A stretch of 13,091 nt of DNA, from the NCBI GenBank assembly GCA_012511525.1, contig JAAZFW010000336.1, positions 1 through 13,091 of the forward strand. Direction: 5' to 3'. The stretch is from Clostridiaceae bacterium (lineage in GTDB: Bacteria > Bacillota > Clostridia > Saccharofermentanales > UBA5734). Both the position numbers and the translations under genes were made by a program. The notes under the pieces are model-generated. The model worked only from the letters and a program-made list of their open reading frames with translations. It was not told the DNA's origin and did not search any database. How positions within the stretch are numbered: the stretch's first letter is position 1; each line of letters begins with the position of its first letter. Of the stretch, positions 9,208-13,091 are shown piece by piece.

Positions 9208-10654
9208 GTGTCGCTCCGGTTGTGACCGCCAGCAGGGCCGCGGCTTTTTGTGCGGCCAGCACGCCGGCCCGCTCCAGGTAGATGTCGAGGCTGCGCGGGC
9301 TTGGGATGCGCACGACACGATTGCCGCATACAATCTTGCTCATCGCGCCGCTGCCCAGGCCGATAACGGATCTTTGGTCGCTCATCATGGCCACGTTGTA
9401 GCGGCATGCCTTGCCGGGAAGGGCGAAACCCGTGTTTTCGAGGGAGCCGATCGTCTGCTTTTGCCGATACAAATAGTAGGGCGCAAGGCCTGCCGCCGCC
9501 AGGGTCCGGCGCGCCGCGGACACAGCCTCCCCCCAGTCCGGCTGCAGGTCCGCTTCGGACGCGCCGGTTCGAACCTGTTCCTCGTGCAGCGCCGAGCTGC
9601 GCTTGATCGCCAGAGCGTGCAGCGTCAGGCTGTCCGGTCTCAGCGCGAGCGCCTGATCCAGGGAATCGGCCAGGTCCGGCGGTGTTTCGCCCGGAAGGCC
9701 CGCGATCAGGTCCAAATTGAGGTGGTCAAAACCCATTTCCCGGGCCAGCTGCCAGGCCGCGGTCATCTGGGCGACATTGTGCCTGCGTCCGATGCGCACC
9801 AGAGTCTGGTCATGGAACGTCTGGGGGTTGATGCACAAACGGTTGACACCCGAGTGCCTCAGAACCTCCAGCCGGGCCGCGTCGATCGTATCCGGGCGTC
9901 CGGCCTCCACCGTGATTTCCGCGCCGGCTGCGAGCGGCACAAAAGCCCGTACGGCATCGAACAGCCGCGCCAGTTGGACGGCAGACAAGGTGGTCGGGGT
10001 GCCGCCCCCGATATAGAGCGCATCAACCGGCTGGCGGATCTGGCTGAAAAAGCCCCGGATCTCGTCGGTCAGGGCCGTCACGTATGGTTCCAGCAGCGTT
10101 GGTCGGGACGGGGCTTCACGGGTGATGAAACTGCAGTAGCTGCAGCGGGTCGGACAAAACGGGATGCCGATGTAGACCAGCAGGCTGTCCGGCGGGACCT
10201 GTTCGAGAACCTGTCGTTCAGACAGCGCCGTCTCGAGAGCCAGATCCGCCTTTTCCGGCGAGACAAACCAGTCGTCGACCAGCAAGCGCAGCGCTTTTTC
10301 CCGGTCCTGGCTTTCAGCCAGGCATTCGGCGGCGATCAGGGTCGGGCGGATCCCGGTCAGCGACCCCCAGGGGAACTGCCGCCCGGTGGCCCGGGCCAGG
10401 AGCTGGTAAAGCTGGCGTTTGCTTTCCCGGCGGGCTTTCCTGCTCATCACCTGGCCTGACAGCGTCCATGCGCCTAGCCGTGTCCGGACCCGGAACAGGT
10501 CCTCGTCCGGGTCGATGCTGCATGAGATCTCAAGATCGGGGCCAGCGCAGACCAGGCGATCGTCTTGTTCCTCAACCGGACCGCCGAAAAAGAGCCGGAG
10601 CAGGTCGGCCGCCCCGTAGCGGTCCTGTTGCCCGGACAGGTGCAGCGTCACCAT
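9197..10654 (-). CDS. hemZ: HemZ-like radical SAM protein (coproporphyrinogen dehydrogenase family)
   Basis: This 485-residue protein belongs to the HemN/HemW/HemZ radical SAM group. The iron-sulfur ligands are C167, C171 and C174 in GIPFCPTRCSYCSF. YIGGGTPTTL (S-adenosylmethionine-binding region) and DLIAGLPGET follow. About 155 residues precede the radical SAM core, an N-terminal domain characteristic of Bacillota HemZ and absent from the shorter HemW, which supports this assignment. The annotated reaction is oxygen-independent oxidative decarboxylation of coproporphyrinogen III to protoporphyrinogen IX. No other haem-synthesis gene is in the window, and many anaerobes carry HemZ without a full haem pathway, so the role here is uncertain. 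The ATG is four bases after the stop of the DUF3810 gene with no strong ribosome binding site, indicating translational coupling. The tail overlaps the opposing phosphoesterase gene. Confidence 0.85.
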   Translation of the reverse strand: MVTLHLSGQQDRYGAADLLRLFFGGPVEEQDDRLVCAGPDLEISCSIDPDEDLFRVRTRLGAWTLSGQVMSRKARRESKRQLYQLLARATGRQFPWGSLTGIRPTLIAAECLAESQDREKALRLLVDDWFVSPEKADLALETALSERQVLEQVPPDSLLVYIGIPFCPTRCSYCSFITREAPSRPTLLEPYVTALTDEIRGFFSQIRQPVDALYIGGGTPTTLSAVQLARLFDAVRAFVPLAAGAEITVEAGRPDTIDAARLEVLRHSGVNRLCINPQTFHDQTLVRIGRRHNVAQMTAAWQLAREMGFDHLNLDLIAGLPGETPPDLADSLDQALALRPDSLTLHALAIKRSSALHEEQVRTGASEADLQPDWGEAVSAARRTLAAAGLAPYYLYRQKQTIGSLENTGFALPGKACRYNVAMMSDQRSVIGLGSGAMSKIVCGNRVVRIPSPRSLDIYLERAGVLAAQKAAALLAVTTGATLSL

Positions 10655-10658
10655 CGGC

Positions 10659-11819
10659 TTACTGGGGAGCTAACACGCGGATCGCTCCGGATAGCGTCCC
10701 GGCAGCTTGCTGCTGTTCATACCAGGCAAGGACCAGATCGACCATCCGGCCGTAGCTGCGGACACCGTCATCCTGCAGGTTTGCCTGCAGGTAGGCGTCA
10801 TTGACCTGCGTCGACACCTCCTGGACAGGCCCTTCGAACTGCTTCCAGTAACGCGCGGACGCGTCCAGGTCGCGGCGGATCCCATCGCCGAGTTTGGCGG
10901 CCACCGTTTGGTACCGGTCCATGTCGACGCCAGCCAGGGCGTTGAGCGTGCGCAGGGCCGCGCCCAGCAGCGCGGAGTAGGCAAAATCGGGGTTGTCGCT
11001 GTAAAGGCCCGTCAGGAACGCCAGAAAACCGGCCTCATCCTCGCGCGCGAAGCCGCGGGTGTGGGCGATTTCATGCAGGGCGGTTTCCGGAATGCTGTGT
11101 TCTGGGACATCGATGTTGACATTGGATTCGACCAGCAGCGGCATGTAAAGGCCGGCAATGCCGGTGTACGACCAGTAGTGGGACAACAACACGCCCTTAG
11201 GCCTCAGCGGGCCGCCGGCCAGCAGCGGGAAGTCGGCAGACGCCGCCGCATAGGCACTGGAAGCCGTCTTGAGCGTTTCCCCTATGCCCAGGCTTAAGCG
11301 AAAGACACCCGTCTCGTCCTCCTCGGTCTGCTCGCGGAGCGTGTTGGCCTGCCCGACCAGCCATTCGGCTGCCTGGGCCAGGTCTTCCGCCGCGCGTTCG
11401 CGGACCGGCAGCTGGAAAGACTGGGCAACCGGCAGCCGTGCGTAGTTCAGGCCATGCAGCAGCATGAAAGCCAGATAGGCGACGCTCAGCGTCCAGGCGA
11501 CGGCACGCAGCAGGCGGGCTGCGAAAAGGCCCTTGCGGCGCTGGCGGAACAGCCGGATCAGCCAGATGACCAACAGGACGAGAAGCAACGGGACACCGAG
11601 CACAACAGCGGCTTCGGTCAGTGAAAACGGCACCAGCGAAGTCACGGTGCTGAGCGGTCCTGCCAGGGCGCGAAACAATCGCTGGCTGTGCACCGTCTCC
11701 ACGAGATCCGGCCGCGCCGCCAGCAAACGCTGGGCGGCAAAAGCCGCCAGCGCCGGCAAGGGCCACAAATACCAGCTCAGCTGGCGTTTGGAATAACGTT
11801 CGTTTTTGAACCGCGGCAT
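10659..11819 (-). CDS. DUF3810 family membrane protein with zinc-peptidase motif
   Basis: This 386-residue protein matches the DUF3810 family, which has no established function. Three hydrophobic segments in the first third (about residues 17-34, 68-92 and 105-122) are followed by a large soluble domain. That domain contains ALHEIAHTRGFAREDEAGF, with H249, E250 and H253 forming HExxH and E262 about nine residues on. The pattern is of the gluzincin type, and it suggests a membrane-tethered metallopeptidase facing outward. Expected supporting blocks SYTGIAGLYMP and ESNVNID precede it. The ATG at 11817-11819 has GGGGTGA upstream. The gene lies 37 bases after the HAD phosphatase gene and four bases before hemZ, so it shares a transcript with hemZ and may have its own promoter at 11859-11888. 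Peptidase activity is inferred from the motif only. Confidence 0.85.
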   Translation of the reverse strand: MPRFKNERYSKRQLSWYLWPLPALAAFAAQRLLAARPDLVETVHSQRLFRALAGPLSTVTSLVPFSLTEAAVVLGVPLLLVLLVIWLIRLFRQRRKGLFAARLLRAVAWTLSVAYLAFMLLHGLNYARLPVAQSFQLPVRERAAEDLAQAAEWLVGQANTLREQTEEDETGVFRLSLGIGETLKTASSAYAAASADFPLLAGGPLRPKGVLLSHYWSYTGIAGLYMPLLVESNVNIDVPEHSIPETALHEIAHTRGFAREDEAGFLAFLTGLYSDNPDFAYSALLGAALRTLNALAGVDMDRYQTVAAKLGDGIRRDLDASARYWKQFEGPVQEVSTQVNDAYLQANLQDDGVRSYGRMVDLVLAWYEQQQAAGTLSGAIRVLAPQ

Positions 11820-11856
11820 ATGATCACCCCGTCTTGTGTGTCAGGTTAAACCTTTT

Positions 11857-12549
11857 TTATTGTACACGCCTTTTCTGACACCAATCAAGCAGGCAGGTTA
11901 CCATTTCGCCGGGGTTTTCCGCCAGATGGGCGGCACCAAAGTTTTTTAGCTCGCGCTCGTCCCTAAAGCCCCACAAGACGCCGACCGGCAGGAAGCCGGC
12001 CCGGACGGCGGTCTCCATGTCGGTTCCGGAATCACCGACCAGCGCGCAGCGTTCCGGCGGGCAGTTCAGCTGACGCGCCAGTTCGAGGGCGACCGTCGGG
12101 TCCGGTTTGAGCGGATCCTGGCCGCGCTGGCCCCTGACGGTCGCAAAGCGGTGGTCCGGGAAAAAATGGCTGACCACCTGGCGCGTGAAATCGTCCGGCT
12201 TGTTGGACAGCACGGCGACGGGCACCTGGGCGTCGGACAGCCGGCTGAGTGCGGCCGCTATGCCCGGATAGGGCAGCGAGCACTCGTGCCAGTTCTGGTC
12301 GTAATGGACTTTAAAACGCCGGACCAGCCCGTCGATCCGGGCATCTTCGGGCTCAAGCGGCATTCCCGCGGCCCGGCAGCAGCGCGCCATCAGGTTGCGG
12401 GCACCGGCGCCGACCAGCAGACGGTAGTCTTCTGTCGGCAGCGCCGGCAGGCCGATTTCCCGGATGGTGCGGTTTGCCGCGTCAGCCAGATCCTGGATCG
12501 TATCGACCAAGGTACCGTCAAGATCAAACAGAATCGCGCAAGAAGTCAA
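11857..12549 (-). CDS. HAD-family hydrolase, phosphoglycolate phosphatase-like
   Basis: This 230-residue cytoplasmic haloacid dehalogenase superfamily enzyme probably removes phosphate from a small phosphometabolite such as 2-phosphoglycolate or a nucleotide. Motif I is FDLDGTLVDT with nucleophile D9 and acid/base D11. Motif II is VAVLSNK with S115. The motif III lysine is K148 in DPLKPDP, and motif IV is LVGDSGTDMETA with D173 and D177. A helical cap lies between motifs I and II, as in the Gph/PpaX group. The start is a TTG at 12547-12549, chosen because AAAGGAG (12556-12562) stands six bases upstream and the motif I aspartate then falls at its usual place. The gene is 19 bases after the acyltransferase gene and 37 before DUF3810. 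Pyrophosphatase PpaX or a general phosphatase are alternatives, so I give no symbol. Confidence 0.9.
   Translation of the reverse strand: MTSCAILFDLDGTLVDTIQDLADAANRTIREIGLPALPTEDYRLLVGAGARNLMARCCRAAGMPLEPEDARIDGLVRRFKVHYDQNWHECSLPYPGIAAALSRLSDAQVPVAVLSNKPDDFTRQVVSHFFPDHRFATVRGQRGQDPLKPDPTVALELARQLNCPPERCALVGDSGTDMETAVRAGFLPVGVLWGFRDERELKNFGAAHLAENPGEMVTCLLDWCQKRRVQ
11859..11888 (-). promoter_or_regulatory. Possible internal promoter for DUF3810-hemZ
   Basis: TTGATT (11883-11888), an 18-base spacer and TACAAT (11859-11864) lie on the minus strand across the end of the HAD gene. Transcription would begin near 11851, about 32 bases before the DUF3810 ATG. The match is fair, and the site may add to read-through from upstream. 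Confidence 0.35.
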
Positions 12550-12555
12550 GGGGAT

Positions 12556-12562
12556 CTCCTTT
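12556..12562 (-). promoter_or_regulatory. Ribosome binding site that selects a TTG start for the HAD gene
   Basis: AAAGGAG is followed by six bases and then TTG at 12547-12549. No in-frame ATG lies near, and the motif I block begins only eight codons further on, so this site decides the start. Confidence 0.75.
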
Positions 12563-12568
12563 CAAGGC

Positions 12569-13091
12569 TCAGATCAGGCCCAACGCCCGAAGGCCGAACA
12601 GCAAGGCGAGCAGGATCGGCTGGTGCAGCACGTAAATAGCCAGCGAATGGCGGCCAAGCAGCGCAAACGGGCCGCTGGCGGCCAACAGCCAGGCCGGGGC
12701 GCCCGGAAAGGCGCTGCAGCGGTTCGGGTAGACGCGCCGCCCGATCAGGGTGCCGACCAGGAAAAAGCCCAGCCAGGGCACCAGTGGCAGGTAATCGGCC
12801 ATCGCGGCATCCAGTTTCGGCGGCAGGCCGAGCGGCAGCAGCCACCAGCGGCCGTGATCGGCGAAGAAAGGCACCAGCCAGGCGGCACCCAAAACCACAG
12901 CGATCGCCAGCAGCAACAGCAGGTCGCCGCGCACCTGGGAACGGTCTTGGCGCCGCTCGGCGCGGGTCAGGCCCGCATAGAGCAGGATGCCCAGGGCCAG
13001 CAGGTGCAAAACATTGAAATAGATATAAAATTCCTGGCCCGACAGCTCCGATGCCAGGATGGACACCGCGGACAGGGTCAGCGCGACCAGC
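12569..13091 (-). CDS. DUF1624 / heparan-alpha-glucosaminide N-acetyltransferase-like membrane protein, N-terminus cut by window edge
   Basis: The C-terminal 173 codons of a polytopic membrane protein are visible; the frame is open to the right edge. Its order of blocks matches the DUF1624 (HGSNAT catalytic domain) family: YIYFNVLHLLALGILLYAG, then a long hydrophobic helix, then DYLPLVPWLGFFLVGTLIGR, and finally LLGRHSLAIYVLHQPILLAL near the end. Members move acetyl groups across the membrane onto sugar amines or similar acceptors; the acceptor of bacterial members is mostly unknown. The catalytic histidine region lies in the missing N-terminal part, so activity cannot be judged here. About five hydrophobic segments are seen. 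A GTG at 13064-13066 is within the family domain and is not the real start. The gene is first of a likely four-gene transcript with the HAD phosphatase, DUF3810 and hemZ. Confidence 0.8.
   Translation of the reverse strand, partial: LVALTLSAVSILASELSGQEFYIYFNVLHLLALGILLYAGLTRAERRQDRSQVRGDLLLLLAIAVVLGAAWLVPFFADHGRWWLLPLGLPPKLDAAMADYLPLVPWLGFFLVGTLIGRRVYPNRCSAFPGAPAWLLAASGPFALLGRHSLAIYVLHQPILLALLFGLRALGLI

Noticed and set aside
11842..11858. AGGTTAAACCT followed by a T-run on the plus strand as a terminator
   Set aside because: The palindrome has only five pairs with a one-base centre and is AT-rich, and no plus-strand gene is upstream to terminate.

Overview
The window reads as a chromosomal housekeeping segment of a GC-rich, probably anaerobic member of the Bacillota (Clostridia-like). 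Evidence for this: a T-box riboswitch ahead of ileS, strong GGAGG-type ribosome binding sites, a HemZ-type radical SAM protein, an scpA gene beside trpS, a TTG start, and very high GC (about 75% in lines sampled from ileS and the phosphoesterase gene). The lineage is inferred from gene content; no marker in the window fixes a genus.

Left block (1-6017, all minus strand). From the promoter at 5989-6017, transcription runs through a T-box leader with its own terminator (5700-5727) into a long, IleS2-type isoleucyl-tRNA synthetase. Next come a site-2-type M50 membrane protease, tryptophanyl-tRNA synthetase and the condensin kleisin ScpA, which runs off the left edge. An extended -10 just after ileS probably gives the last three genes a second promoter. 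trpS and scpA are separated by one base and are probably translationally coupled.

Middle block (6077-9207). A minus-strand pair, a 49-residue membrane/coiled-coil protein overlapping by ATGA with a membrane-anchored alpha/beta hydrolase, is divergent from a plus-strand pair, a tributyrin-esterase-like hydrolase and a membrane-anchored calcineurin-like phosphoesterase. The 155-base divergent region holds a perfect -10 inside an inverted repeat and a separate plus-strand promoter candidate. The minus-strand pair is clearly less GC-rich (about 47-50% in sampled lines) than its surroundings, so it may be a later arrival.

Right block (9197-13091, all minus strand). A truncated DUF1624/HGSNAT-like membrane acyltransferase, a phosphoglycolate-phosphatase-like HAD enzyme with a TTG start, a DUF3810 membrane protein with a zinc-peptidase motif, and a HemZ-like radical SAM protein are closely spaced and probably co-transcribed. 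The last gene collides tail to tail with the phosphoesterase gene, overlapping it by 11 bases.

I saw no tRNA or rRNA genes, insertion sequences, CRISPR repeats or phage genes, and no clear unknown multi-gene system. The observations most worth a second look are the T-box/IleS2 unit, the unannotated 49-codon gene with its operator-like divergent promoter, and the DUF3810-hemZ coupling.
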